NCBI RefSeq assembly: GCF_002077945.1
Contig: NZ_LVYD01000001.1
Span: 701,793-765,792 of the forward strand
DNA from: Niastella vici
Lineage (GTDB): Bacteria; Bacteroidota; Bacteroidia; Chitinophagales; Chitinophagaceae
Length of the DNA: 64,000 nucleotides
Direction of reading: 5' to 3'
The notes under the pieces are model-generated. The model was not told the DNA's origin and ran no database searches. It was given only the letters and a program-made list of their open reading frames with translations. Shown here piece after piece: positions 1 through 8,098 of this stretch. A program made the translations under genes and the position numbers. Positions within the stretch are counted from its first letter, which is position 1. Each line of letters starts with the position of its first letter.

Positions 1-100
1 GTTGCAGTGTGGGTATTTCCTGTACATACCGGCGAATGATTTCGCGGGCTGGTGGTTCATCATCTATAATGAGGCAACGTATAGTTTGGGCTTCACTCAT
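1..100 (-). CDS. LytTR-family response regulator, N-terminal part only
   Basis: This is the first 33 codons of a receiver domain; the rest runs off the window. The minus strand reads MSEAQTIRCLIIDDEPPARE, with the acidic pocket (DDE) that coordinates Mg2+ in response regulators directly visible. The ATG overlaps the stop of the upstream histidine kinase by 8 bases (ATGAGTGA), so the two are translationally coupled, kinase first. The LytTR assignment is inferred from pairing with a LytS-type kinase; the DNA-binding domain and the phospho-acceptor Asp lie outside the window. Confidence 0.85.
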   Translation of the reverse strand, partial: MSEAQTIRCLIIDDEPPAREIIRRYVQEIPTLQ

Positions 101-1259
101 CGTATGCTAACTTAAATGCGGCGTTTTCTTTTTTGGTGAGGGACATGCTGTCGAGCTGTATCCACAGGTTTACAATAAAAACCTCTTCTTCATCGGTGAT
201 CGATAACTCGTGCCTGCCGGGGTATAATAGAGCCAGGCGTTTTCTTACATTTAAAATGCCTATGCCTTTATGATTGTTTTTGGCTACCTCACTGGCTTTT
301 CCATTCATCAGTTTTACATACATCCTGTTATTTTCCAGGGTAACCTGCAGGTTTAACCAGGGTTGTTCCAGCATATGGCTGGTGCCATGTTTAAAACAGT
401 TTTCAACAAGCGGTAATAACAGCAAGGGCGCTATGGCCTGGTTGTTGGTATGAGCGGGCAGGTCTACATGAACGTCGAGCCGGTCGTCATAACGGATCTG
501 TTCCAGCGAAATATAATCCTGGATCATTTTTAATTCTTTCATCAGGGGCACCTTGGGCTGGTTGCATTCATACAACATAAACCGCAACATGTCTGACAAA
601 CCCATTACCAGTTGTGAAGCCACCGGGGCTGTATTTTGCGTATGAGAATAAATGTTATTCAATGTATTGAATAAAAAATGGGGGTGAACCTGGGCCTTCA
701 GTAATTGCAACTGCGCCTCGGCATTTTCTTTTTGTAATTGCAGGTTGCGCTGCTCTTTTACGTACCAGTGTTTCATTAATTTAATGGAAGCTGCGATGCC
801 ACCGATGGTGATCGCGCCCCGCAAGCCTGCCATGAGCGATTTTTGGAACTGGTGAATTGCCCGCTCACGTAATGAGTAACCATGCTCGATATCGCCGAGA
901 ACCCAGTATCGTATTTCAGGAATTATGGTAGCCGATAAAATGGTGGAGATACAGGCGGCCCCTAAAAAGCTGATCAACACCCAGCCGGCTGTTTGCCAGT
1001 ATTTTTGTTTGAGCAGGTAGCGGGGAATTACAAAATACAGGAGGCCATACGCCAAAGAAATATGGGCAATCATATACACCAACGATTCAACCGTTGAATC
1101 AAGCAGCACAAAAGGATAGCTAAATTTGCTGGAAAAGCCAATTGTAGAATACAAAACGCCCTGGCTCAGCCACCAGAATACCCAAAAGGCAAGGTGCCGC
1201 CTGATGCGGTGCCGGGGTTCATCTGAAAAGATAAAGGGGTATTGTGCGATGGCTTGCAT
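93..1259 (-). CDS. LytS/YehU-type sensor histidine kinase
   Basis: This is a membrane sensor kinase of 388 residues that should phosphorylate the adjacent LytTR regulator. Hydrophobic segments at about 24-41, 55-75, 92-112 and 146-162 form the membrane part. A short coiled coil (about 165-190) leads into the His_kinase domain, whose HPHFLFNTLNNIY motif places the phospho-accepting His near 194. The N box (VENCFKHG, about 285-292) and a glycine box (GIGILNVRKRL, about 332-342) form the ATP-binding HATPase_c domain. There is no PAS or periplasmic sensor domain, so the signal is probably sensed in or near the membrane; the ligand is unknown. It resembles the second LytS kinase near 54 kb in plan but not closely in the sensor part. 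Confidence 0.93.
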   Translation of the reverse strand: MQAIAQYPFIFSDEPRHRIRRHLAFWVFWWLSQGVLYSTIGFSSKFSYPFVLLDSTVESLVYMIAHISLAYGLLYFVIPRYLLKQKYWQTAGWVLISFLGAACISTILSATIIPEIRYWVLGDIEHGYSLRERAIHQFQKSLMAGLRGAITIGGIAASIKLMKHWYVKEQRNLQLQKENAEAQLQLLKAQVHPHFLFNTLNNIYSHTQNTAPVASQLVMGLSDMLRFMLYECNQPKVPLMKELKMIQDYISLEQIRYDDRLDVHVDLPAHTNNQAIAPLLLLPLVENCFKHGTSHMLEQPWLNLQVTLENNRMYVKLMNGKASEVAKNNHKGIGILNVRKRLALLYPGRHELSITDEEEVFIVNLWIQLDSMSLTKKENAAFKLAYDE

Positions 1260-1484
1260 AGGCTAAAATTACCAATCGTTTGGCGTTACAGGATGCCTTT
1301 GCGTGTTAATATCGCTGTACATCAAATTTTCGTCGACGAAAGTGTTTGGGGAGGGATGAGCGGAAGCCAGCAGGAAATTTCGTGGTAAAAAACAGGCTCC
1401 TGAATGGGAAGAAGCAGGACGTAAAAAAAGGCGCCTAAAAAATCCGGGCCCTTCTTACTTCCTGCCTGGCATCAGGTGATGCTT

Positions 1485-1832
1485 CTACTTATTTCCCCTT
1501 AGGCTGTTTAACACCAACGATTCATTTTCCTTCAGCTGATGTTCTTTTTGCCAGGTAACCACAGCAGTCTCCAGCACCTGCTTCAACTGTATGCGGATTG
1601 TTTTTTTGGATGAATTGATACGCAACCCTTCTATTTTTTCTTTGTACACCAGCACCCCGTCATTGTTATAAAAATAAATGGTATTGACTTTTGGGGTATG
1701 GATATTACTTTCAACCACCCACCATCCTTTTTCTGAGACCCATTCAGGGATAGCCCGGGGTTTGTGCTGAGCAAAGAGGGTGGCCTGTACCAGCAGGCAC
1801 AGGAATAATGTAATGAACAGTTGCTTTTTCAT
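1485..1832 (-). CDS. Small secreted hypothetical protein
   Basis: I do not recognise this 115-residue family. It opens with a clear Sec signal peptide (MKKQLFITLFLCLLVQATLFAQ, cleavage likely after the FA-Q region), so the roughly 93-residue mature protein should be periplasmic or secreted. The mature part has no cysteine and mixes aromatic and charged residues (WVSEKGWWVVES; IYFYNNDGVLVYKEKI), which suggests a small beta-rich fold. It is monocistronic. A perfect 14-bp palindrome (GCATCAGGTGATGC, 1469-1482) lies just past the stop but has no T run, so I do not call it a terminator. Confidence 0.7.
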   Translation of the reverse strand: MKKQLFITLFLCLLVQATLFAQHKPRAIPEWVSEKGWWVVESNIHTPKVNTIYFYNNDGVLVYKEKIEGLRINSSKKTIRIQLKQVLETAVVTWQKEHQLKENESLVLNSLRGNK

Positions 1833-2210
1833 GACTATAGCTTTATTGTAAATGATTAAACACCGTAAAGCTATTTGATGTACTGGCCGGTCAATTTATA
1901 AAGTGGCCGTTATACTATAATAGTTAGTTAGAATGTAGCTAAACGTGGACTAAATGAAAATGGAAAGATGAAATGGTTTGGTCGACGAAGAACAACGGGG
2001 CTCGACAAAAACATGATGTAGCCCCAACACTTGGCATTCTGTTAAAATTACTCCCCTAAATCTACCGAATAGGTGAAATAACGGTTTTTAGATGATTTAA
2101 GTCATTGAATTGTAACAGGTAATAGTTGATCCCTGTCAAAATAAATGGTATTTGGTATAAAGACCTGATACAGGATTGATTTAATGCCAAAACTTTACTA
2201 CCTTATATGA
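1833..2210. other. Gene-poor intergenic stretch
   Basis: These 378 bases hold the divergent upstream regions of the small secreted protein and the first RAYT-like gene. I see no convincing ORF, RNA or strong hairpin. A weak TACCTTAT (2199-2206) sits just before the RAYT-like ATG but lacks a matching TTTG box at the right distance. Confidence 0.5.
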
Positions 2211-2738
2211 ATGTACGAAAAACCCCCTCCCTTCGGCTCTTATTATGTTACCTTAAGTGTGTCTGGCTGGATAGATGTTTTCACCTGCCACACCTATTGT
2301 GAAATTTTAATTGACAACCTAAACTATTGTATTGACAACAAAAACCTGCATGTGTATGAATACGTGTTAATGCCCAGCTACATCACTATTATTGCCTCAT
2401 CAAAGAAAAAACACATCTCTACCATTTTGAGGGAATTCAAGAACGGTACTGCCAAACAGGTGCTGAAATCAATTTCAGAAAACCCCGATGAAAAGCGAAA
2501 GGAATGGATGATGCGGCTATTTTCTTATTACAGTAACCGGTATCAAAATGATGCGGAACATCACTTCTGGCAATTCGGTAATCACCCGGTTGTTTTAGAC
2601 AGTTCTGAATTGTTTGCCCGGCATGTAACCGAGGTAAAGCACTTACCCGTTACCACCCGGTTGGTCGATGAGCCCCATCATTACGTTTATAGCAGCGCCC
2701 ATCCGCAACAACGGGTTAAGCTGGCACCCTGGCAATAG
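2211..2738 (+). CDS. Degenerate REP-associated transposase-like protein (motifs eroded)
   Basis: This 175-residue protein is a clear relative of the RAYT gene 330 bases downstream: both share WIDVF...Y...NYCI, the VYxYVLM block, an FKxxT helix, an FWQ/LWQ block and the end motif DEPHHYVYSSA / DKPEHYIYSSA. In the neighbour the HUH metal-binding segment reads MTNHLHIL; here the same place reads MPSYITII, so both histidines are gone. The YIHENP segment has become VKHLPV. The frame is nonetheless open from ATG to stop. It should not be active as a Y1/HUH nuclease. It is either a decaying copy whose frame happens to survive or a co-opted DNA-binding protein; I lean to decay. Confidence 0.65.
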   Translation: MYEKPPPFGSYYVTLSVSGWIDVFTCHTYCEILIDNLNYCIDNKNLHVYEYVLMPSYITIIASSKKKHISTILREFKNGTAKQVLKSISENPDEKRKEWMMRLFSYYSNRYQNDAEHHFWQFGNHPVVLDSSELFARHVTEVKHLPVTTRLVDEPHHYVYSSAHPQQRVKLAPWQ

Positions 2739-3065
2739 GTTCGTCCGAATTCCGTATACCTCTGTTAGCCAATTTTTAACACCGGCCGGTTAAAGGATAC
2801 CAGCCGGGCGTACTTCTTTTATGCCTTGTCAGTCTGCCATTTTATCAGCTATATTGCGATATCGATAAAGCATTTTATAGTTTTTTCACATTAACATAAG
2901 GTCGTTTTATACTCAACTTTTAGTATATTACACTCCCTTGTTCCTGCAATATTATTTCCAAGCCTGATTGTACGTAATTCCGCACCCGGGCCAATTCAAC
3001 AGCACGGTTTTATTATTCACATGATATATGCATTTATTAATGATCATTGATAAAGCAATGCTCCT
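2739..3065. other. Gene-poor AT-rich intergenic stretch
   Basis: These 327 bases separate the two RAYT-like genes. I found no ORF, no strong hairpin and no clear promoter. A short GC-rich piece (CACCGGCCGG near 2779) begins the stretch, and the remainder is AT-rich. Confidence 0.45.
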
Positions 3066-3668
3066 ATGATTAATAAAAATAAAGACCAGGTTCAAAAACC
3101 ACAGGATTGTTCTTACCTGACCTTTAATGTAGTAGATTGGATAGATGTGTTTATAAGACCTACTTATAAGCAGATCATTGTCGATGCGTTGAACTACTGC
3201 ATTGAAACAAAAAAATTCACCGTATATGCATGGGTCTTAATGACCAATCATTTGCATATACTGGCCAGGGCACAGGATGGTTCGGGGCTGGCCATGATCG
3301 AAAAAGAATTTAAAAGATATACTACCACCAAGATACTGGAGGCTATTGATATTGAACCCGACCTTCGCCGGTCGTGGATGCTGAACCGGTTTGAGAATTG
3401 CAGCCTCAGCCTAAAAAAGATTGAGAAGTTTCAGCTATGGCAAAGCTGCACAAATCCCTCTTACATCGACTTCAAACAGGTATATAAACTACAGGAAAGA
3501 GTATTATACATCCACGAAAATCCCATTCGCGATGGTATTGTAGATAAACCGGAACATTACATCTACAGTTCTGCTACCGATTATGCCGGAAAACCGGGGA
3601 TGGTAAAAGTGAACGTAATAAATTTTGAAGCCCTTCGCATGTCATTATTAAAGAACGGGTCGGCCTGA
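3066..3668 (+). CDS. REP-associated tyrosine transposase-like protein (RAYT, Y1_Tnp family)
   Basis: This is a 200-residue single-strand nuclease-like protein of the IS200/REP-associated family, known to act on palindromic REP elements through an HUH motif and a tyrosine. The HUH segment is intact (WVLMTNHLHIL, about residues 57-67). The C-terminal family block LYIHENPIRDGIVDKPEHY followed by IYSSATDY is also intact. The gene stands alone without IS200-type ends or a partner TnpB, which fits a domesticated RAYT rather than an insertion sequence. GC-rich palindromic DNA follows its stop (3669-3790), as expected if REP-like units flank it. Which tyrosine is catalytic cannot be told from sequence alone. 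Confidence 0.85.
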   Translation: MINKNKDQVQKPQDCSYLTFNVVDWIDVFIRPTYKQIIVDALNYCIETKKFTVYAWVLMTNHLHILARAQDGSGLAMIEKEFKRYTTTKILEAIDIEPDLRRSWMLNRFENCSLSLKKIEKFQLWQSCTNPSYIDFKQVYKLQERVLYIHENPIRDGIVDKPEHYIYSSATDYAGKPGMVKVNVINFEALRMSLLKNGSA

Positions 3669-3793
3669 ACCGGAGGTCCTTCGGCCGCCGCAGCTGAAAG
3701 CTGGGCGCCTGCGTCAGATCTGCCAGTTGGGGGGAGCCGGAGCACACAGAAGTCTTAGGCCGGAAGCCAGCTTGCTGAATGGCCAGGCTGAGG
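3669..3793. repeat. GC-rich palindromic intergenic DNA next to the RAYT gene
   Basis: Between the convergent RAYT and ArsC-like genes the base composition turns GC-rich and short inverted repeats appear, for example CAGCT-GAA-AGCTG with GGGCGCC just after it. RAYT genes in other bacteria are usually flanked by REP palindromes, so this is a candidate REP-like unit. Copy number across the genome would decide. Confidence 0.4.
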
Positions 3794-4147
3794 CTATTTT
3801 AATATATCCTTCAGCGCCGCCACTGTTTTCTTCTCACTGCCAACAAAGATCTTGTCGTTCACAAAAACTACCGGTCTTTTTAAAAAAGTGTATTCATCCA
3901 GGATCAGCTGGCGATAATCCTTTTCGGTAAGGGGTTTGTCTTTAAGGCCCATTTCCTTGTATTTCATGGCCCGGCGGCTGAACAGCGATTCATAGCTGCC
4001 CGTCTTGCTTTTCATTTCATCGAGCTGGGCGGCGGTTATACTTTCGGTTTTAATATCCTGCATCTCAAAGCTTTTGTTATCGATTCCGGTCTCTTTTATT
4101 ATGGCCTGGCAGGTTGTGCAATTGCCCAGATGATAGATTTTTTTCAT
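3794..4147 (-). CDS. ArsC/Spx-family thioredoxin-fold reductase-like protein
   Basis: This is a cytoplasmic protein of 117 residues with the ArsC fold. The N-terminal strand is followed by a CxxC (GNCTTCQ, about residues 8-14), the middle carries LFSRRAMKYKEMGL, and the C-terminal half has the family pattern KRPVVFVNDKIFVG. ArsC-type enzymes form a mixed disulfide with glutathione or use an internal cysteine relay; Spx/YffB-like members have other roles, so arsenate reduction is not assured. No other ars gene is nearby. I chose the ATG at 4147 because the longer frame adds 17 residues unlike the family, and the Met before KKIYHLG matches the normal start of the domain. Confidence 0.8.
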   Translation of the reverse strand: MKKIYHLGNCTTCQAIIKETGIDNKSFEMQDIKTESITAAQLDEMKSKTGSYESLFSRRAMKYKEMGLKDKPLTEKDYRQLILDEYTFLKRPVVFVNDKIFVGSEKKTVAALKDILK

Positions 4148-4424
4148 AAATGCGAAGATAGGAGCAGCAAATGAAAGGTTAAAAAAGCCTGCCGCCAAAA
4201 GGCCGGGATTGACAAGTTTACAGCCTTGCCCTGTTTTTGGCAGGTATTTAAGCAGGAAATAATATCTCTGAACGTCAAAAATGAAAGCGGAAGGCTGGTT
4301 TCCCGGTAACCTGTTTTCCCTGATGGCATTTTCACACTTTATTTATAGAAAACGGACATCGCAGGTGTAATTTTTTAGGTGTTTCGGCGACGAATTTGGT
4401 ATCTTTTCGCTAAAACCAACCCAA

Positions 4425-4940
4425 TTGCAGGCAAAACTTAACCAGGATGAGTTTGTGGCATTGGTGCACCAACACCGCGCTATGTTGTATAAGGTGTGCA
4501 ATCTGTATTGCACATCCGACTACGATAAACAGGATCTATTCCAGGAGATCGTGATACAACTATGGGGCGCATATCCACGGTTCAGGGGTGATTCAAAATT
4601 CAGCACCTGGCTGTACCGTATTGCACTCAATACCGCCATTTCTGACCTGCGTAAACAAAAAAAGATCATTAAAAGCGTAGAACCCGAATTATTACCAACG
4701 GAGATCCAGGACATTCAATACAGTAATGAAAAAGAAGAACGGTTGCAGCAACTATATAAAGCTATTAACCATCTTACTGAAATAGAACGGGCTATAACAA
4801 TGCTGTACCTTGAAGACAAGAGTTACGAAGAAATGGAAGATATTTTGGGGATCAATCAGAATAACCTGCGCGTGAAAATGAACCGGATCAAAGAAAAATT
4901 ACGTAAACTCACAAAATCTGTAGAACATGGAGTTAGATAG
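4425..4940 (+). CDS. ECF-type RNA polymerase sigma factor
   Basis: This is a 171-residue sigma-70 family factor with only regions 2 and 4. Region 2 spans about residues 20-85 (DKQDLFQEIVIQLW, then FSTWLYRIALNTAISDLRK), and region 4 spans about 115-165 (LTEIERAITMLYLEDKSY, then a helix-turn-helix ending in RMNRIKEKLRK-like sequence). There is no ATG in the expected place, so it appears to start at a TTG followed by CAGGCAAAACTT. Its end overlaps the next gene by 14 bases, so the two form a sigma/membrane-partner pair. The nearest downstream transcription unit is the sugar cluster at 5.7 kb, but control of it is only a guess. Confidence 0.92.
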   Translation: MQAKLNQDEFVALVHQHRAMLYKVCNLYCTSDYDKQDLFQEIVIQLWGAYPRFRGDSKFSTWLYRIALNTAISDLRKQKKIIKSVEPELLPTEIQDIQYSNEKEERLQQLYKAINHLTEIERAITMLYLEDKSYEEMEDILGINQNNLRVKMNRIKEKLRKLTKSVEHGVR

Positions 4941-5592
4941 CCTGAAAGATATTTGGAAAAATCTGGATGAAGAAGATCTTCAACCGGGCAGGGACGTGCC
5001 TATTTTGTCCATGTTGCAAAAACGGTCGCAAAGCACCATTGCAAGGCTGAAGCGCAACCTCAACCGCGAGCTGATTGCGGTGTTGATCATATATTCCCTT
5101 ACCATATGGTATATTGTTACTTACCAGCGGCTATACAGCGAACTGGCTGTGTTGCTGGCACTGGTAGGGGGTGCTTTCCTCTTTTACTATTACCGTAAGA
5201 ACAAGCTGCTGAAACAAATGCAATGTGTGGCCTGTGAAGTGCGGTCGAACCTGAAACAGCAGCTGGTTACGCTTGAAAAATACGTTCGCTTTTATTTTAT
5301 CGCCGGCACCGTGCTTACGCCCCTGGCGTATTTTGCAGCCGGCGTTATTATTTTATTCCACGAAGTAACTCCTTCACTCAGCGATCTGCCGGTTGAAGCC
5401 CAAACCTCGGTGTCGAATATGCCTATAGCCAGCACCGTCAGCAATCACCGGTTCTTTGTACTGTTTGTTTCCATTGGGGTAGTGCTAACAGTTGGCAGTT
5501 ATTTCCTCAACCGCTGGCTTATAAATAAAATGTATGGGCAGCATATTGAAAAGCTGAAAGACCTGCTGTACCAAATGGAAGATGAGGGCTAG
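4927..5592 (+). CDS. Membrane protein, probable anti-sigma partner of the ECF factor
   Basis: This is a 221-residue protein whose start lies inside the end of the ECF sigma gene, a layout typical of sigma/anti-sigma pairs. The N-terminal 45 residues are soluble and charged (MELDSLKDIWKNLDEEDLQP), matching the small cytosolic domain that binds sigma in many such proteins. Four hydrophobic segments follow, at about 48-65, 70-87, 120-145 and 175-195, and the C-terminus is soluble. No zinc-type HxxxCxxC motif is seen. The anti-sigma role is inferred from context and topology; I do not recognise a named domain. Confidence 0.7.
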   Translation: MELDSLKDIWKNLDEEDLQPGRDVPILSMLQKRSQSTIARLKRNLNRELIAVLIIYSLTIWYIVTYQRLYSELAVLLALVGGAFLFYYYRKNKLLKQMQCVACEVRSNLKQQLVTLEKYVRFYFIAGTVLTPLAYFAAGVIILFHEVTPSLSDLPVEAQTSVSNMPIASTVSNHRFFVLFVSIGVVLTVGSYFLNRWLINKMYGQHIEKLKDLLYQMEDEG

Positions 5593-5625
5593 TCAGATAA
5601 TTAGCAGATAATATATAAATTTTAT

Positions 5626-5652
5626 ACCCTGACATCACAGTCAGGGTTTTTT
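5626..5652 (+). terminator. Rho-independent terminator after the sigma/partner operon
   Basis: The arms ACCCTGAC (5626-5633) and GTCAGGGT (5640-5647) enclose a 6-base loop and are followed by a run of T. It closes the sigma/membrane-protein unit and separates it from the sugar cluster. Confidence 0.85.
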
Positions 5653-5757
5653 GTAACCAAAAACTGATGCTTTTTTTACCTGGATTGCCGTTATGTTAGT
5701 TTAACAAATCGTCGTACTTGATTTTTAAGTAATTTCAATCTCCTAAAACGATTCGTT

Positions 5758-6630
5758 ATGCCTACTCGTCGCGATTTCATCAGGCAATCATCCCTGCTTA
5801 CTGCCGGTTTTTTGATCACTAAAAAAGAAAATTGGTTCGCTGAACCTAAAAAGATCGGCTTACAGCTTTATACGCTCCGCAATGAAATGGGTAAAGATGC
5901 AAAAGGCACTTTAGCCAAAGTGGCCGCACAAGGGTATAAAACAGTTGAAACCTTTGGTTATGGTAACGGCAAATGGTTTGGCATGAACGCAGCCGAATTG
6001 CGTGCCACGCTTAAATCAAACGGCTTATCAACCCCAAGCGGTCATACCTTTCCTGCCAGTATGTTTTTACAAAGCGGTTGGGAAGAAAAATGGAAACCTG
6101 CTGTGGAAGATGCAAAAGCTGTAGGTCAGGAATTTATAGTTATCCCCTGGCTCGAAGAACAATACCGCACATCGGCCGACAACTATAAAAAGATCGCCGA
6201 AGGGCTTAACAAGGCCGGAGAGGTTTGCAAAAAAACAGGTATAAAGCTCGCTTATCATAACCACGATTTTGAATTTGCGCCGGTTGAAGGCAAAACCGGT
6301 TTCGAGATCTATTTAAAAGAAACCGATCCCAAACTGGTGTTCTTTGAAATGGATATTTACTGGGTTTCAAAAGCCGGTAAAGATCCCCTGGCCCTATTTG
6401 CAAAATACCCCGGCCGCTTTGCCATGTGGCATGTAAAGGATATGGACAATACCCCGAAAAAATCTTTTACCGAAGTTGGCAGTGGCGTTATTAATTACAA
6501 GAAGATCTTCAACTATGCCAAACAAAGCGGCATGAAGTATTTCTTTGTTGAGCAGGATATGTGCCCCGGTGCGCCGCTCGACAGTACCGCCAAAAGCATT
6601 GCTTATTTGAAAAAGAATATCATTAAATAA
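5758..6630 (+). CDS. Exported sugar phosphate isomerase/epimerase-family TIM barrel
   Basis: This is a 290-residue AP-endonuclease-2-type TIM barrel. The start (MPTRRDFIRQSS followed by LLTAGFLI) is a twin-arginine signal, so the folded enzyme should act in the periplasm. Family landmarks are KIGLQLYTLRNEM at the first strand, LAYHNHDFEF in the middle, FFEMDIYWV, and MWHVKDMD plus FFVEQD near the end; the Glu/Asp/His side chains in these strands normally bind one divalent metal. Known members isomerise or epimerise sugars, and some act on 3-keto-glycosides. Its close paralogue lies at 19.3 kb. It is followed after 36 bases by the oxidoreductase gene, with which it is probably co-transcribed. 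Confidence 0.88.
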   Translation: MPTRRDFIRQSSLLTAGFLITKKENWFAEPKKIGLQLYTLRNEMGKDAKGTLAKVAAQGYKTVETFGYGNGKWFGMNAAELRATLKSNGLSTPSGHTFPASMFLQSGWEEKWKPAVEDAKAVGQEFIVIPWLEEQYRTSADNYKKIAEGLNKAGEVCKKTGIKLAYHNHDFEFAPVEGKTGFEIYLKETDPKLVFFEMDIYWVSKAGKDPLALFAKYPGRFAMWHVKDMDNTPKKSFTEVGSGVINYKKIFNYAKQSGMKYFFVEQDMCPGAPLDSTAKSIAYLKKNIIK

Positions 6631-6666
6631 ACAGATCCTTCTTTTATAACCTAATCCTGCTTTTAT

Positions 6667-7998
6667 ATGATGCACCGAAGAAGATTCCTGCAACAAGCCG
6701 GTACGCTGCTTGCCGGTGGAACCGTATTATCCTCATTAGATAATAAAACATTTGCCATTTTTAAAAACCGCATAGCGCCTTCTGATCAGCTGAGGGTAGG
6801 CGCCATCGGTATCAATGGTATGGGCTGGGCCAATTTAATGGCCGCCCTGAAAGTGCCGGGTGTAAACGTAGCGGCACTATGCGATGTTGACAAAAATGTG
6901 CTCGATAAAAGAATGGCCGAGCTGGCAAAGAACAATATCGACACCTCGAAGGTGAAAACATATGGCGATTACCGTAAGCTGCTTGAACAAAAAGATATTG
7001 ATATCGTGATAGTAGGAACCCCTGATCATTGGCATGCCTTGCAAATGGTTGAGGCCTGTGAAGCGGGTAAGGATGTATATGTTGAAAAGCCGGTTGGTAA
7101 TTCCATTGCGGAATGCCGCTGTATGGTTGCCGCCCAGCAACGGTACAATAAAGTGGTGCAGGCTGGCCAGTGGCAACGCAGCCAGCAGCATTTTAAAGAT
7201 GCTGTTGACTACGTGCAAAGCGGAAAGCTGGGCATGATCAGAACCGTGAAGGTATGGTGTTACCAGGGCTGGATGCGGCCGCAACCGGTTGTGCCTGACA
7301 GTAACCCGCCGGCAGGAGTTGACTATGCAAGCTGGTTAGGCCCCGCACCGAAACGGCCTTTCAATGCCAGCCGCTTTCATTTTAATTTCAGATGGTTTTG
7401 GGATTATGCCGGTGGTCTTATGACCGACTGGGGCGTGCATTTGCTCGATTATGCCCTGCTGGGGATGCAGGCCGATGTGCCTAAATCAATAGCTGCACTG
7501 GGTGGCAAATTTGCCTATCCCGACCTGAGCCAGGAAACACCTGATACTTTAACCACCTTATACGAGTTTGATAAATTCAACCTGGTATGGGATTCTGCCA
7601 TGGGTATCGACAATGGTTCATATGGCCGCAACCATGGCATAGCCTACATTGGCAATAATGGAACACTGGTGCTTAACCGCGGCGGCTGGGAAGTACTGGA
7701 AGAACCGCAAAGCACCAATAAAGCAAGTAAGTCCTTTGTTAAACCCGCAGATAACGGGCTCGATAAACACTGGGTCAATTTTATTGATGTTGTGAAGAGC
7801 CGGAAAACGGAGAACCTGAATTGTTCCATTCAGGCCGGGGCGCATGTAGCTACGGTTGCCCAAATGGGTAATATTTCATTCAGAAGCGGTCAGCGGCTGG
7901 TATGGGATAAAGAAAAAGAGCGGTTTACCGATGAAAAAGTGAACAGTCAATTCCTGGCGAAGGAATATAATAATGGTTATAAGATGCCGAAGGTATAA
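6667..7998 (+). CDS. Exported Gfo/Idh/MocA-family oxidoreductase
   Basis: This is a 443-residue NAD(P)-dependent sugar oxidoreductase. The start MMHRRRFLQQAGTLLAGG is a Tat signal. The Rossmann fold begins at about residue 42 (RVGAIGINGMGWANLM), with CDVDKN ending strand 2, GTPDHWHALQM at strand 4 and the hallmark EKPVG at about 141-145. The C-terminal half contains the Bacteroidota-type RWFWDYAGGLMTDWGVHLLDY segment that lines the active site. A periplasmic Rossmann enzyme must fold around tightly held cofactor before Tat export, as in glucose-fructose oxidoreductase. With the preceding TIM barrel it could oxidise, reduce or remodel sugars outside the cytoplasm; the substrate is unknown. Confidence 0.9.
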   Translation: MMHRRRFLQQAGTLLAGGTVLSSLDNKTFAIFKNRIAPSDQLRVGAIGINGMGWANLMAALKVPGVNVAALCDVDKNVLDKRMAELAKNNIDTSKVKTYGDYRKLLEQKDIDIVIVGTPDHWHALQMVEACEAGKDVYVEKPVGNSIAECRCMVAAQQRYNKVVQAGQWQRSQQHFKDAVDYVQSGKLGMIRTVKVWCYQGWMRPQPVVPDSNPPAGVDYASWLGPAPKRPFNASRFHFNFRWFWDYAGGLMTDWGVHLLDYALLGMQADVPKSIAALGGKFAYPDLSQETPDTLTTLYEFDKFNLVWDSAMGIDNGSYGRNHGIAYIGNNGTLVLNRGGWEVLEEPQSTNKASKSFVKPADNGLDKHWVNFIDVVKSRKTENLNCSIQAGAHVATVAQMGNISFRSGQRLVWDKEKERFTDEKVNSQFLAKEYNNGYKMPKV

Positions 7999-8009
7999 CT
8001 ATAAAAAAA

Positions 8010-8038
8010 CAGTCCCGGTATTGCCGGGACTGTTTTTT
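8010..8038. terminator. Strong terminator, possibly bidirectional
   Basis: Perfect 9-base arms CAGTCCCGG / CCGGGACTG enclose a 5-base loop, with an A run before and a T run after. It lies between convergent genes and can stop transcription from either side. Confidence 0.9.
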
Positions 8039-8041
8039 TAT

Positions 8042-8077
8042 GTGCGCCTGGCGCACCGTGGAGCCATAGGCTCACGG
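8042..8077. repeat. Two adjacent GC-rich hairpins (REP-like)
   Basis: GTGCGCC-T-GGCGCAC is followed at once by CCGTG(G)AGCC-ATA-GGCTCACGG, the second with one bulged base. They lie between convergent genes just after the terminator. The layout of two close palindromes resembles bacterial REP doublets, but the repeat family is unproven from this window. Confidence 0.55.
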
Positions 8078-8098
8078 CCGGCTGCCCGATCAATTCGT

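Noticed and set aside
1469..1482. Perfect 14-bp palindrome after the small secreted protein gene, considered as a terminator
   Set aside because: There is no T run on either strand and the loop is too small for a normal hairpin.
2211..3668. IS200/IS605 insertion sequence
   Set aside because: No TnpB gene and no defined ends around the two genes; the stand-alone layout fits RAYT genes.
3727..3930. Open frame overlapping the 3' end of the ArsC-like gene on the other strand
   Set aside because: It lies in GC-rich palindromic DNA and runs antisense to a clear gene; no motif, and composition fits chance.
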